The translations under genes and the position numbers were made by a program. Source: Hyaloperonospora brassicae (taxonomy: Eukaryota; Oomycota; Peronosporomycetes; Peronosporales; Peronosporaceae). From it: a stretch of DNA of 64,000 nucleotides. Position 1 is the stretch's first letter. The number at the start of each line of letters is the position of its first letter. The stretch is from assembly GCA_947650285.1 (NCBI GenBank), contig CANTFL010000048.1, forward strand, positions 57,010 through 121,009, written 5' to 3'. Positions 43,870 to 55,914 of the stretch are shown one piece after another. Under the pieces are notes generated by a model, which was given only the letters and a program-made list of their open reading frames with translations, had not been told where the DNA came from and did not search any database.

Positions 43870-46800
43870 TAGCAGCTTCAAATGTCGCCTTATCGCTCCG
43901 AAAGTCGACGAGCCCTCAGTATAGACATAGTCCAGGGCCGCAATCTCTTGGTCGAATAGAATAGCGCAGAATAAATGCTGACTAAATCGCAGCTTGTTGC
44001 GAGGATCACACAATTTCAAATGTCATCCGTCGCATGTGTTAACTACCGCATTCTGTGCCAATCGTCAGAATTATCAATGAGAGGAGGGAGTTGGGTCATG
44101 GCGGACCTGTGCGTAGCGCTGACAATCCATTCATCTAACTATATTTGGATAGGACGAGGCAAGACTTTCCTGTGAAATGATTTTAGTGCAGCCATATCGC
44201 ATTCATCCCGCCAGGAAGAAGACCGGTGGATCAAGACCTGTGCATCCAAACTGTTGAGTAATTTCCCAACAAAGGCAAAACGGCGCACATGTTGTATAAG
44301 AATGAGAGGGTCTCGCTGCGCTGTGATAATCCACATCGAGATGGAGCTCCAAGCCTGAGGGAACCGTGTTGCTGCCCGCTCCGGCCCCTCTGGACCAAGC
44401 GCTTGCCAGATAAAATATTAAATAATCTCTGTCGATGCGATCATCATGATCCGGACCTTCTTCAGATCCGATAAGATCCCGGTGGACTCTCCATGCAGAG
44501 AATGCGAAAGGTGTTTCTTTCGTAGCAAACTTTCATCTGGAGTTGGACCGTCCGAAGTAGAAACATGCCCGCGCTTTCTCGTCTTTGCTGCCGTGGTCTC
44601 TGTGCCATGTCTGATGGCTGTTGGTAATCCGTAAGTTGATTTGACCCGCCCAAACCCGGACAGACAGCTTCAGCTCCCGTCCATATTGCGAGCGAAGGTT
44701 TGGTAATCTCAGAATTAGCGTCAGACGGCACTGGAAAGTCGGTATCCTGATCCGTGGCGGCCAAGATATTCGCTGGGAATACACCCGGGCGTACGCGGAA
44801 GCCGACCGACGCTGTAGCTATATTACAAAGCCCTACCCTGGCGCTGAATGAAGAAGCGCCGAGTAGTACCGACCGTGAAAACGTAAAACAAGCGGGACAC
44901 AATTCATTGATTTCAGCTTCGCGGCCTTCAACTCGTCGATGCAGATGGAGAGCGAAATTTGATATTCACTGACCGTCTCCACAGACTTATTCTGCTTAGT
45001 CTCGACGGCCGCACAATATTTTCTGCAGCTGTCAATTCCCGAACCCGTTTCTTCAACGTTAAGTGCATAAATGTCACGCCTTAAAAGCAGCACCACCATG
45101 CCCAGCGTATCGCTTCCTCCCCAGACCGTTTCATCTATCATGGAAGTGCGATCAGAAGGAGTGTTAGCGTAATTTTTTTAGTAGCATCGAAACAGATTTG
45201 CCGATTGCACACGTGTCATCGTCGGCCTGCCCCGCCCGACGTTCCTTAGAGCCTTATCACGTACATCATGGACATAGTTTTCTTCCATGTGCAAGAGGCC
45301 CGCAAACCGAACGCCACGTTTGATAGCACCTGGGAGCCGTTCAAGCACGACAAATTTGCCATGGACGTCCTCATCGGCGAGATCTTGAGATACTGCCATA
45401 ACCATGCAACTACCGGTGGCAGGGGTGGCGGCCTCTCGCATCTCCAAAAGGATTGGTAAACCGCGCATATCTAAAGGTGTGGCTATTGCACTTTGTTACA
45501 TCGACCACGCATGCTTTGGCTAGGCTCCCAGTTGACGAAGTAATTTCTCACACTGATCCCGTTCGTGGCTCTTTGAAGTCAGAAGAACCGGGGCCGACTG
45601 CGTAGGTGCTTGCCCTCTGGCAAGATCCTGTTTCTTCCAAGTCGCCTCCGCCGGCGTCAAGCAAACCGGACCTTCGAAATGACGTAGAGTTACACACAGA
45701 GAAGTGTCATGGTCTGAAGACGGTGTGGTAAGCTTAATAATTTCGTCTTTTTTGTGCTTCTTCTCTTCGAGAACCGAAAACTGTCCAGAAGTCAACTTCG
45801 TCCGAGCCACATCGGGCTTTGGGGCGGCCCAAGTATTTTTATCTCCGCGTAGGGGATTCGTGATCCATGGGTGCGCTTCGAGCGAAACCGGAGCCGGGTC
45901 TAAAGCTGAAGAGGAACGTCGACCTGCTATATAGACAGATCTCGACCGCTGTGTAGACCGAACCGGCGGCCTTGTAGATACCTAACGAGACAAAGAATTA
46001 ATTCCGCTTGGTGTGACCGCGACTTGAGTAGCTTCAGCCGCTAAATGCTGGACCACGAGGCGCTCGTCTTCCATGCTTCGCATCTCAGCGACGCTCCGAA
46101 ACGATATCGCCAAATCTTCGTTCGTGCAAAGGTCGTATGACCTCTATCCCACCAAGCCCTTTCAACTGATCATCTGTATACTCACATCTAGCTGCAGTGT
46201 GATTAAGATTCCTACATTACAGGCATTGAATACACCGCTTATATCCGGATGTTGGATGATGATCGGCGTCCCAAACCACAAAATTCGAGCCACGCCGTGG
46301 AGAAAGGTAAGGCACCCAGCCAGCTGAAAGCTGAATCTCCATGAAGTTGATGTGCGAGACATAGGAAAGTACGTATTGAGGTCCTCGAACTCGAAGTCCG
46401 TATGAATCTTGGACTTATGAAAAGCCGCTATCTGACCAACCTCGTTGAAACGTGTTAGATTATAAAGTATGACTGTATACTCAGCCCGCTGCTTTCACAC
46501 CCTGCCTGACGAACCTTGTTGATGTCTCCAAACGTTTCCAAGCTGGGGAAATTGAGCGTTCGACAAGGTGTACACACTTCCCTTGAAGATGATCCGCGCT
46601 TCTTTAAGACGCACCGAGGTTTCCCTAGAGAAAAAGAAGAAATGGATTGACTTCGTCGCGCGATAAAAGTTTATAGTCTTGGTCAGACCAAAAACCCGAT
46701 GAATTTCGGGCAGATTGACCTTAGCCAATCCTGCGAATTCGAGACTAGTCTCAGTGATCGCCCGGGTAGTCTGCCTTCTGGTTGAAATGCCACGTTCGCG

Positions 46801-47930
46801 ACCGAGGTGGAGGATGAGTTGACCTTCGACTTGCGCCTGCACCGTACTGTATAGCCGGATGCGCTCCTTACTTTCCAAAACGGACCGAAGCAAGTGTGGA
46901 ATACGCCGGGATGTAATTTCCCCTTCCGCTGCCCCCACATCATTGGCTATTATCGCAAACGTGGAGAAGGCCCGACGGGATTCCGGTCCTCACAGAACGA
47001 TAGAAGTTTAATTATCTCCTTCTTCGAGAACTGCGAGGCATTAAACATAAATCCGCATACGTGCGGCCGGCCGCGGGTCCATCCATCCCCGCTGACGTCA
47101 TCGAACCCCCGCGTGCGATATGCGCCCACTGATTTAAAACTGGAGCCTGAGCCCACTTGTGCTGACTGGAAAGTCGACGAATAAGTTCTGTAAACGCCCA
47201 TTTAGTCGATACAATCTCTTTGCAGAGGGTAGTTGTAATACACATCCAGTCTTGATGAGTGACAGTGCTCGTGACGAACACTTGTTCACACAATTTAAAG
47301 AGAATAGCCGCCTTCACCGCTATAAGACGCGAGAACGTTTTTCGGAGCCTGGAAGCGCGTCAGAATTAACCCGCATCGTCCTTTGATCCATCGCGAAGAG
47401 CTCAAAAATCGTCTGTAGCCAGGACTCCAATTGACCCGTCCCAGAGTGGCTTTTCATTTCCGTTACCAATGCCTGGAACATATATGCAGGGGAAGGTGCC
47501 GGCGGAGGGGTCGTCGAGGCTTCGACGACCTGATCGCCACTCCCAGATGCCTATGATCGCGGTCTCTGATGCTCGTCCTTGGTGACAGCAGATCGCGAGC
47601 TCTTGTCATGTGACCCCAACTCCGTCTCTTCTATCCCAGTCTGTATTTGGGTACAGATGAAAGCCCGGGAGCGAGCGGAGAGTGCCATCCCGTGAAGGAT
47701 GGCCCTGATCCGGCTGCGCAAGCCGTGGCATTTACTTCCAGCCCCGCCGTCTGCTTCACCTAAAGAAGGCATAGTGACACGGGCAGCCTTGAACGTCTGT
47801 TCGCCGGCTGGGAGGGTATGGTGGACACTAGACTCTGGAGGCCGTTCATTCTTCTCCCCCCATCGGGGGAAGCCGTTTGGGCGGCGTGCAGTCCGTCGTA
47901 CTGCTGGGGGCCAAGCTGTCACCAGCCAGT
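43870..47930 (-). pseudogene. LINE ORF1 region and 5' part, decayed
   Basis: Minus-strand frames such as 47922-47551 and 46938-46495 look like an RNA-binding ORF1 of an oomycete LINE (S/R-rich start; SVYTLSNAQFPQLGNVWRHQ late), but no clear RRM or zinc knuckle survives. Between 44000 and 46400 only short frames remain. The assignment rests mainly on position upstream of the endonuclease. Confidence 0.45.
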
Positions 47931-47990
47931 ACTCGTTGTCTACCTCTTTCCGAATATCCGACGGATTCGTCGAAAATTAGAGACTGGGGG

Positions 47991-48439
47991 TACAGTTATA
48001 GACAATTTTGTTAATTTAAAAGAGGCAACGACTTATTGGTCTGTGTGCATCATCTATAAAACAAATGTTTATGAATGACAAAAAAGATGACGTGAGCAAA
48101 CGGACCACCCTAACCTTCTCCTACAACAAGCTAGAGATCCAGCTTTACAAATCAGGAAGCTGGCAAAGAATGTCAGTCATAAGTGCCTGATCAATTTTAC
48201 ATGTACTCAAAGGTGTCAGACACGCCCCTGTACTTTTTTTTCTGTATTATCGCTTTTTCTTCGAAAGCCATATGTAAATACAGTGTTTAACATTCTCTTG
48301 CTCGTTGATGCACTATCTTAACAGCTGAAGATTTCGCTACCTCGGCTTGAGAGTAGACAGCGTCTGCAAATGTGCAAGCAAAAGGGATAATATTTTGGGT
48401 TTAATCTAAACGACACTGGCTTCGTTGGCAACGAAGAAG
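47991..48439. other. A/T-rich stretch between LINE and transposase fragment
   Basis: No gene seen. It probably belongs to one of the two flanking transposon relics. Confidence 0.4.
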
Positions 48440-48951
48440 TTCGGCATTGTTGCAACGCTGTCACAGGCGCTCACTTCAAATATCGATGGACATGAGGAGC
48501 TGCCGCCTTTTTCATTGGAAAAGCGAAGAAGTTCAGGTGCTTGACAAAACGTCAAGCCAAGCACTTGGGGTCCTCCTCCGAAAAACACCAGGGATTGGTG
48601 GCGATTGTGGCTTACAAATGTGGACAAATCAATACAGGTACGTGTGTTGTTTTTGCCGACAAAGCCCCGTCGCATATCACGGATAATCCGGAGGTAATTG
48701 ATGTAAAGGCCTTTCTGCTTCCATCAAAGACGACGTCCAAGACCCAGCCGATAAATACCAGCATCATTGCATCAATCAATCAGCTGTATCGCCGCTACCG
48801 TCTGCAATATGCGGTTGATTGCCGCGAGCGACGAAGTGCCCGACTCATTGACAAAGTCGAGCAACTCGCTATCATCGCGCGGCTAGTTGCTGTCTGGAAC
48901 GAGATCTCTTCCACTACCATTGTCAACTGTTTAAATTACAAGGTAGGTTGA
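48440..48951 (+). pseudogene. pogo/CENP-B-like (Tigger type) DDE transposase fragment
   Basis: Starts with HEELPPF then, one base shifted, IGKAKKFRCLTKRQAKHLG, then TCVVFADKAPSH, VKAFLLPSKTTSKTQPINTS, INQLYRRYRLQYA and a tail VWNEISSTTIVNCLNY. These are the order and motifs of DDE endonucleases of the pogo/Jerky type; the box normally reads D-N-A-P-S-H and here has K for N. The N-terminal DNA-binding part and first catalytic Asp are missing. No terminal inverted repeats found. Confidence 0.75.
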
Positions 48952-51137
48952 AGAAGCGTGGGAAAAGTGCAGAAGAATAATAATGGAAAGTGTGGATCAC
49001 GCCTACTGCATCAAGTGCGGGATTGATTTGATTGGTAAAGTTCTCTCGGAGATAGGCCCGTTGGCACGAATGATGATGTCACACGACTGAGTGACGGGAA
49101 ATGACAGTGGGAGTTATGCAGATTGATCTACCTAACGGTCAAGAAGGAGTATAGTCAAGGCTCGACGATTGACCGATCGCGATCCTGCGATCGAAGGTTT
49201 GGTACACCAACGTACAAGAACTGGGTCACTCCAGGGAGGAACATCACCTGGAGTACTGGATCGCTAATGGAAATGGGATATAGGTGAATATGGAAGCTAG
49301 CTGGAAGAGTGGATCGTCAAGATAATTAAGTATGCGAAGTTTAGGACGTGACGGCGATCCGACCTTGGATGACCGATCGAAGACGCAACCGAGTGACCAC
49401 GATCTATCCTGGGTGTGTACTGCTGATCGGTGTGGATCACATAATTGGTGTAAATCACATACCGCGATCCACTATGGAGTGATCCACTATAGAGCGATCC
49501 ACTATGGAGCGATCCAATACGGAGTGTCTGCTGTAGACCACATGAGGCAAGAAGTGAATAACATAGACAGGCGATACACAACAGTTGACCTAGCGAACAG
49601 ATAAGTATATCATACGTTTTGAACTTGGTTGGTTGACACTAAACATAATTGAATTTGCAACGAAAGACACGCGTTGACTTCTCCCGGGCAGGAACTTTGA
49701 CCTCCGGTTGAATAAGGAGTCACCCACGTCTCTGCAAGCTTCGCCCTTGGGTTGTGTGGCCAGGCGGAACATCAGTTTTTACCCCCCCCCCCAACTGCGA
49801 TCGGACGCAGGGAACTCTCACGGTTCGGATTTAAGATCGCGAGACGGCTCAAGTGGTCAGAAGGCTCGCGCATCAAGAAATACCCTTGGCAAAGGCGACT
49901 CTATGAGAGGTCCTAAGTTTCAAGCGATTGAGTGAAGAATTTCCATGCGGTCCGTCCCTAAGTTTGACCGGTGAAGAATTTTCACCCGATCTCCCCCTAT
50001 CCCTAAAACGGTCAAGTTCAGCTTCAGCTCAAGTCCATCAAGAAGAGCGCCACCCGCCCCACCGACGGGTACACAAGGTGAGCAAGACGACACAGAGCAC
50101 GGAACCGGGGTACCACCTCCTTTAGTCGGTCGTCCGGGCTTCAGTGGGGAGTCTGGGTCACAAGGTATTTGTGAACAATACTCCACCACACAGTGAAGAA
50201 GCGGAAAGTAAGTTGAAGCTGTAGTTGAGAGCACGAATCAAGCAGCTGCGTGTTTGGGATCTTATGACGACTTCGGAAGCGCATTTATACCATGATCGGG
50301 AATGAAAATTTGAAAGAGGCAAAGGAGGCTGAGAAGAGGGGGGCAGTGGAGATATGGTGCACCACACCTGACGCAGACATGTTTACCATCGCCACGAAGA
50401 TCAACTTCCTTTTTGATACGTGCTTCCTGCTAATGTATCCCATGAAAGTCACCTAGGCGCTTATAGAGTCCTTCGCGACCTCCAACTTAGTATCTGCAAC
50501 GCACCTACCGTCCGAACTCCCCTTGACACGTAGTTGAGCAGGATACCTGTCTAAACTACAAAAAAGCACTTGCTTAGAAACTTATTTTGACTTTGCCGAA
50601 ATAAGCTCAATTTTTGGCGGCAACCGAAGGAACTTCGTGGACACACTTGACAAGCTACTGGAGCCACAACATTTCGAAAGAAAACTTATTGAAAGATCTG
50701 CGGCTGGCAACCGGTTACAAATTGTTGACCGCTGCGGATTCGTGTTGTAACATATAGTGACCTCCACGACCCACGCGCATTTCCGTTGGACGAACCGGTC
50801 AATAGTATGCAGATCGCCGAGGTGGGGCTGCGGCACAGACAGCGGACAATGTGCAGACACCGCTCACTGGCTCGAGAGTCATCACACTGTGATTTCTTGC
50901 ACAGCTCTACCGACATAAGCCGATTGCTATTGAACAGATTGAGCGAAGTCAAATGGATCAGCAACACACATACACACACACACGTGTGGGTAGACGGCAT
51001 TCATACCGATAAATTGCACTCCACGTTCTTGCACCTATCGCACCGCAGTTACGCGTTCATCTCCAGACTCGTCTTCGTATCTCTCTTCCATTACGTCGCA
51101 TACTCTTTTCTCACCAGAGATCGGGCGACTCGGGCGC
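48952..51137. other. 2.2 kb of unassigned, probably transposon-derived DNA
   Basis: No complete ORF of recognised family. A plus frame at about 50003-50203 (PPLVGRPGFSGESGSQG) resembles the S/P/G-rich N-terminus of a retroelement gag but ends after 65 codons. A C10 run lies near 49782. An (AC)n tract is at 50964-50982. Confidence 0.4.
49464..49523. repeat. 15-bp tandem repeat, four units
   Basis: GCGATCCACTATGGA repeated four times with one to three changes per unit; related GATC-containing words occur around it (49140-49420). No spacers, so not CRISPR-like. Confidence 0.8.
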
Positions 51138-51605
51138 TCACTTGGGTTGGTGCACGCGCCCCACGTGCGCGCGTTTCTGTCGTCGCCCTTCGAACGAGCG
51201 CTTGTGCGGGTGGTGCTGCCACAACATGTCCTTCTTCTTGAGCGCCTGCGTGCGCATGTCGTCGTCAGTCTCCGGACGCTCGTGGAACTCTTCGTGGTGC
51301 ATGCGCTTGTGCTCCAGCATCTTCACTGCCTCGTGCAGATGCACCGCGTTCTCGACGTCGTGGATGAGACGATTGACGCGCTCCATCTCCTCCAACTCGT
51401 GCCGCTCTTTGCCCGACAGTCTCTGTGAGCACAGCGAGTCCGAGTGCTCGAGTGCCTGCAGCAGCACAAAGCCGTTGGCCCCCGGCTCAACTGCCACAGG
51501 CACATTGTAGCGAAAGCGGTTGCTTTGGGGACTCCAGCGCAGGCGCGGGATCGAGTCCAGCAAAACGTTGTAGCAGCTTTTGCTGATGAGGTTTGTCGTC
51601 GCCAT
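51138..51605 (-). CDS. Small hypothetical basic/helical protein
   Basis: 155 residues from ATG at 51605. N-terminus MATTNLISKSCYNVLLDSIP, then PRLRWSPQSNRFRYNVPV and GANGFVLLQALE. The second half is highly charged and helical (ELEEMERVNRLIHDVENAVH, then H/E/R-rich), ending in a basic tail (HKRSFEGRRQKRAHVGRV). No domain recognised. Support for a real gene: GC-rich third positions like its neighbours, a clean ATG, location at the border of the gene-dense block, and no better frame on either strand. The lysine/arginine-rich end could suit an organelle ribosome or RNA-binding role, but that is a guess. Confidence 0.55.
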   Translation of the reverse strand: MATTNLISKSCYNVLLDSIPRLRWSPQSNRFRYNVPVAVEPGANGFVLLQALEHSDSLCSQRLSGKERHELEEMERVNRLIHDVENAVHLHEAVKMLEHKRMHHEEFHERPETDDDMRTQALKKKDMLWQHHPHKRSFEGRRQKRAHVGRVHQPK

Positions 51606-53116
51606 ATCCACAGCTGACTTTCGGATCCTTGTGATCGTTCGTTGCGAGTTGCAAAGTGGGGAGGCGCTCGACTTGGCCCGCGTGACCTTCCGGGGCGTCT
51701 ACTTGGCTCGTGTACAGTGAATCGCAGCTTCAACTTGAAGAACGTACGTCGTTGGGCGCGTGTCCAGCTGCCAATAATGAGCCGCGACTCGATGCCGTAT
51801 TGACCATCGAGCGAAACAAACTGTCGCTGTCGGAGCTTCAACTGGACGTCGGAGGCTGTCCGTGTAAAACACTGCACCTGTTGAGGGTGAGGTCGCTCGC
51901 AACATCGAGTCGTTCGCCCTACACGCGTAGCTTACCAGCTTTGCTTCGTTGCCAACCACCAGTCATTTGCACGGCAGCGGCTTTTCCACAGCTTTCTCGT
52001 GTAGTGCCTTCGGATGTGGCAATGACTGACAATGCACGAGGGGCGAATGCTGTCCATTGCTGTCCCCACAGGCGCAGTGAATCTGCGGTGATGTGTCACG
52101 CGGTAAGCATCAACAACGTCGAAGCTACTGCTTGTTTGCTTTCGGTCATTACCGTACGCAACAGCAGCACGAGTTGCTGTCTAGATGGGCTGTTGCCTAA
52201 TGGTGCATCCTTTTCACGTCTATCGCTTGCAGTGTGTCAAGGTGAACGAGCGCGTGAGATGCAACACCAGTTATCGCTTGTCAATGCTGATCCCCGGTGT
52301 CAAATGCGCTGCTACACAAGATGCGCATATGGCGTTCACACCTTGTAGGGTCGAGCGAATCTGCTACATGCTCAGCCTTTAACCAGCTGGAAACGCCTCC
52401 ACGATGGCGAGGCAGTCTATATCGGTGGTACGGGAGTAGACGCGCAGGTAGATCGTGCGAGCGAGTATGGGGCGATTCATCGATACACGCAGACGTCAAG
52501 CGTCAAGTTCGGATGGAAAACGAAGTCGGCTAGAAGCTGCAGCTCAGGCGCCACCTTGTCGTCTGGCAGACAGAGAGGGTCGACACGTGTTAGTCAGATG
52601 AGGCTCTCATGGACGCACGGGACGCGTTTCTCTGCCACACAGTTACAAACGCACGAAACCACAGACCTCACGCACCTGCGAACAGATCATAGCTGCGCTG
52701 TTGCTGATATGCGCTCAGGACTCTTATCCTACTTGGGACATCGAATCTGCTCTTATACACGTGCGGAGAGGGAGCAGATCCCAATCGTCCGCAGTCGTTA
52801 CGTCGTCCATCCTCACCAGTAGCGCGTCTTGTCCCCGCTCTCGAAGCAACGGCCTCTCGACATGTCAAATTAGGACACCACGTGATCCCGTGCGGTCGAT
52901 ACGTCATCATGCGAGCACAGTAGGGAGGCGACCTGCAGGTCAGAAACGTTTCTGCCAATCAACGACCGCCCGCGCGCTCCTGGATCTCTACTATCGGCCA
53001 ATCCCGCGCCGTCGAGCGACGCGAGCAGCTGACTGGACTAGAGGCCGCCGCAGCCATACGAACGGACCTCCTCGAGCGCGTCCGACAGTGTGCGATTCGC
53101 CAAACCAGTCACCACA
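51606..53116. other. Upstream region of RPL10 and the small gene
   Basis: A 1.5 kb divergent interval. A plus frame of 212 codons (51710-52348) exists but has no family resemblance and ordinary composition. Otherwise only short frames. Confidence 0.45.
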
Positions 53117-53743
53117 ATGGGTCGTCGTCCTGCCAAGTGCTACCGCTTCCAGAACAAGAAGCCGTTCATCAAGTCCCGCTACTGCCGCGGCGTGCCGGAC
53201 CCCAAGATCCGCATCTACGACGTGGGCAACAAGAAGGCGTCGGTCGACCTCTTCCCCTTTGTGGCGCACTTGGTCTCGGACGAGAAGGAGCAGTTGTCGT
53301 CCGAGGCGCTCGAAGCGGCGCGCATTGCCGCGAACCGGTACCTGACCAAGTACTGCGGCAAAGACAACTTCCACATGCGCATCCGTTGCCACCCGTTCCA
53401 AGTGCTGCGTATCAACAAAATGCTTTCGTGCGCTGGTGCCGATCGACTGCAGACGGGTATGCGTCACGCCTACGGCAAACCGGCGGGCGTGGCTGCGCGC
53501 GTGTCCATTGGTCAGCCCATTATCTCAGTGCGCTCGAAGGACTCGTTCGGTCCGTCGGTCGTTGAAGCGCTGCGTCGTGCCAAGTTCAAATTCCCTGGTC
53601 GCCAGAAAGTCCTCGGCTCGAAGAAGTGGGGCTTTACCAAGTACGAACGAGAGCTGTACGCTGAGATGCGTGCGAACGGCTCGCTGGCTGTGGACGGCAA
53701 CCACGAAAAGTACAAACCGAACCACGGTCCGCTGAAGCTGTAA
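53117..53743 (+). CDS. RPL10: 60S ribosomal protein L10 (uL16)
   Basis: 208 residues, uninterrupted. The start at 53117 ([20 protein letters not shown]) is the universal eukaryotic L10 N-terminus; the frame is open further upstream but those codons do not belong. Hallmarks: [98 protein letters not shown]. Length is close to the ~214 of other eukaryotes. A component of the large cytosolic subunit near the peptidyl-transferase centre. Intronless and strongly GC-biased at third positions, as expected of a highly expressed gene. It converges on the NDUFAF7 gene with a 243-bp gap. Confidence 0.97.
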   Translation: MGRRPAKCYRFQNKKPFIKSRYCRGVPDPKIRIYDVGNKKASVDLFPFVAHLVSDEKEQLSSEALEAARIAANRYLTKYCGKDNFHMRIRCHPFQVLRINKMLSCAGADRLQTGMRHAYGKPAGVAARVSIGQPIISVRSKDSFGPSVVEALRRAKFKFPGRQKVLGSKKWGFTKYERELYAEMRANGSLAVDGNHEKYKPNHGPLKL

Positions 53744-53986
53744 GCGCAGTGCGAAGAGCGCAGTGGTAGCTGTGTAGCTGGACTGCCGAGTAGTGTCGAC
53801 TGCTAACGGTATAACTTACGACTTTGTTTGGTGCAACGCTCGACGTGTAATTGTTACGGTTTGCTGTCCTCTCCTGGTCTAGCTCCCGAAGCCTTGTGCA
53901 TCCATCCGCAGACAGCTGGGGGTATACCTCCATACAGGGGGTCCGACAGCTGAGGCTGAGTAACACACTACAGTGAGCAGTCCACA

Positions 53987-55790
53987 TCACGGTGCTGCTG
54001 GCGTGGCTGGTTCCCCTTCGAAACCTACGGGCTGACCAACATCCGTGTGCGTCAGCGCCATGACCTTGAAGACGCTTCCCATCTGCCCTGGCTTCACGAG
54101 ACGCTCATAGGACGAAAACAGCTCTTGCTGCACCTTCTCCGACTCGGTGTTTTGCAGCAGCATGGCCAAGCGATGCTCAATGCCCATGTTCTTCAAGAAC
54201 ACGCCCTGGCCGACCGGGCCCGAGCTCTGCACCGCGGACTCTGCTGTCGCGAACCGCCGCAGAGTGGCAAAGTCCACGTCGATGCTCAGATCGACGTCAC
54301 CTGGCTCGCGCAGCACGCTGACGAACTCGTGGTTCTTGATGCCACGCAGACTCAGCTCGGACGGGTGGTCGTACCCGTAATCCACAATCAGCGCGCCGCC
54401 TCCTGACCGCGAAATACGCTTGGCCATGTCCTGTACCAACGCGATGCCGACTGGAGAAATCTCGATCTTGTCGCCGACCTGAGCCTGTGCGGTGCGCACA
54501 GGAGTGTCCGCCACGTCTGCCACATCGAGGCGCCGAATTGCAGCGCTCTGCATCTTCTCGAGATCTTCCACGCTGGAAACGTGCGTCTCGGTCACGGGCG
54601 ATAGAGCAGTCGACGGGTCAAACAGCTTCTCGCGGCCAATGTACACTCGCGTGGCTGGCGTTGGCCCGGGCGACAACACAAAGCGAAAGTGGTCATCGCC
54701 GTCTTCAAAGTCGAGGTCCACAAGGCGTTCGCACCAGCCTCTGCAACATGAGTACCCAAGACCGTCGAAAGCACAGCATCATAGACATCAGCCCACACTA
54801 CGACTGCTTCCTCCGCCAAAAGACAAGAACCAACGGTCAGACGCACCGGTCAGTGTACTCGAACTGGTGCACCGGCAACGCGTCAAAAAGCTCCTGAGCA
54901 ATGATCAAGCACGGACCATGCGGAACGCTCGCCAAGTCTCCATGCCATCGAACCGTCGGTCCATCATCGGGAAGCCGCATGGTGCTGTCCAAGGCTGCAT
55001 CATCCTCAATTGCCTCGCACTGCAACGTCTCTCTCTGGATCTTTTGCATGGCTGGCAAACGAATACAATACGCACAAAACACGCAACTGCTGAGTGCTGA
55101 CTCCTCGACGCCATCACCTCTCCCTCTCTCGCTTTTCGCAACAAAAGTACCTGGACTAATGTCCACCATGTGAATCTCTAACGCATCGTAGAACGGCGGA
55201 AACGACTTGGCCGCACGCACAAAGTCGCTCATGAGAGAGCCTCGTCCCGGCCCCAGTTCAATAATCTTCACGTGGCTCGGCGTCCCCATTTGCTGCCACG
55301 TCGCCACGCACCACACTGCAATGAGCTCTCCAAACATCTGACTGATCTCGGGCGCGGTGGTAAAGTCCCCTTGGCTGCCAAACACGTCCTTCTTCATGTA
55401 ATAGCCATAGTCGGGATGACCCACAGCACGCGTCATGAACTCGGCGACAGTGAGCGGTCCTTTCACCTCAATCATCGAGCGAAGAACGTGCACAAGTGCA
55501 TTCGCCTGACTCTTTGTCGCATTCCCATCGATCTCTCCGTCCAACTGACTCGTCCACGCGCTACTCGGCCGTTTGAGTGCCGAGCGGTCCACCGACAGGT
55601 ACTGCACTGAGCCCTCAGTCGTCTCGAGCTGCTTCTGCTGCTTCCACTTTTGCAGCTGCGTCGCCAGCGTCCCGTTATTCCATTGGCCAGTGCTGCAGAG
55701 CGCCGCAGCGCCTCCTGACGCCCGAACTCGACGCGTCCGAAGCGCCGAACGCGCCGCCAGCGGCCGCCGAAGGGCCTTCGACGTGAACAT
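53987..55790 (-). CDS. NDUFAF7: NDUFAF7 / MidA-family protein arginine methyltransferase (3 exons)
   Basis: Exons 55790-55151, 55051-54847 and 54740-53987; introns of 99 and 106 bp (GTACTT...CCAG and GTGCGT...GCAG). The exons total 1599 bp, 532 codons plus stop; the first intron happens to be a multiple of three without stops. The N-terminus MFTSKALRRPLAARSALRTR is a mitochondrial targeting peptide. The methyltransferase core has EFMTRAVGHPDYGYYMKKDV, DFTTAPEISQMFGEL, SAM-binding IIELGPGRGSLMSDFV, QELFDALPVHQFEY and GALIVDYGYDHPS. Family members dimethylate an arginine of NDUFS2 during assembly of respiratory complex I in the matrix. It is divergent from the DUF2183 gene, with 124 bp between start codons. 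Confidence 0.92.
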
Positions 55791-55845
55791 CGCGTGATGT
55801 GGTGCACCTCACGTGGTCAAAAGTAGTGCGAACGTCCAGGATCGT

Positions 55846-55869
55846 TATTTTCGGTCCCGGCCGAAAATA
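55846..55869. promoter_or_regulatory. Inverted repeat in a bidirectional promoter
   Basis: TATTTTCGG - TCCCGG - CCGAAAATA: perfect 9-bp arms with a 6-base centre, midway in the 124 bp between the divergent starts of NDUFAF7 (55790) and the DUF2183 gene (55915). It could be a dimer-bound operator controlling both genes, or the start-site region. Confidence 0.5.
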
Positions 55870-55914
55870 GCGGTCGCCTGCAAAAGTAGCAGTACCCTAC
55901 TCACGCGAGCATTC

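Larger units (their letters stand above)
31250..47990 (-). mobile_element. Long degenerate L1-like LINE split by a Gypsy element
   Basis: Minus-strand fragments follow each other in the order of one LINE: ORF1 remains (47930-43870), AP-type endonuclease (about 43600-42690), RT (42600-40754), [Gypsy insertion 33156-40748], RT end and C-terminal region (33150-31284). The homology to the LINE at 28552-30957 runs straight across the Gypsy insertion: LLAPSRISFY... and FWTRFTWNDDPWV on the left continue what is cut at 40754 on the right. All coding parts are frameshifted. The 5' end near 47990 and 3' end near 31250 are estimates. Confidence 0.75.

Noticed and set aside
42240..47000. Several plus-strand ORFs of 60-110 codons
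   Set aside because: All lie opposite the LINE remains and show no family features.
49464..49523. Possible CRISPR-like array
   Set aside because: Units are contiguous with no spacers, and the host is a eukaryote; it is a simple tandem repeat.
51710..52348. Plus-strand ORF of 212 codons upstream of RPL10
   Set aside because: No family motif, composition like random translation, and no supporting splice or neighbour signal; left as unassigned intergenic DNA.
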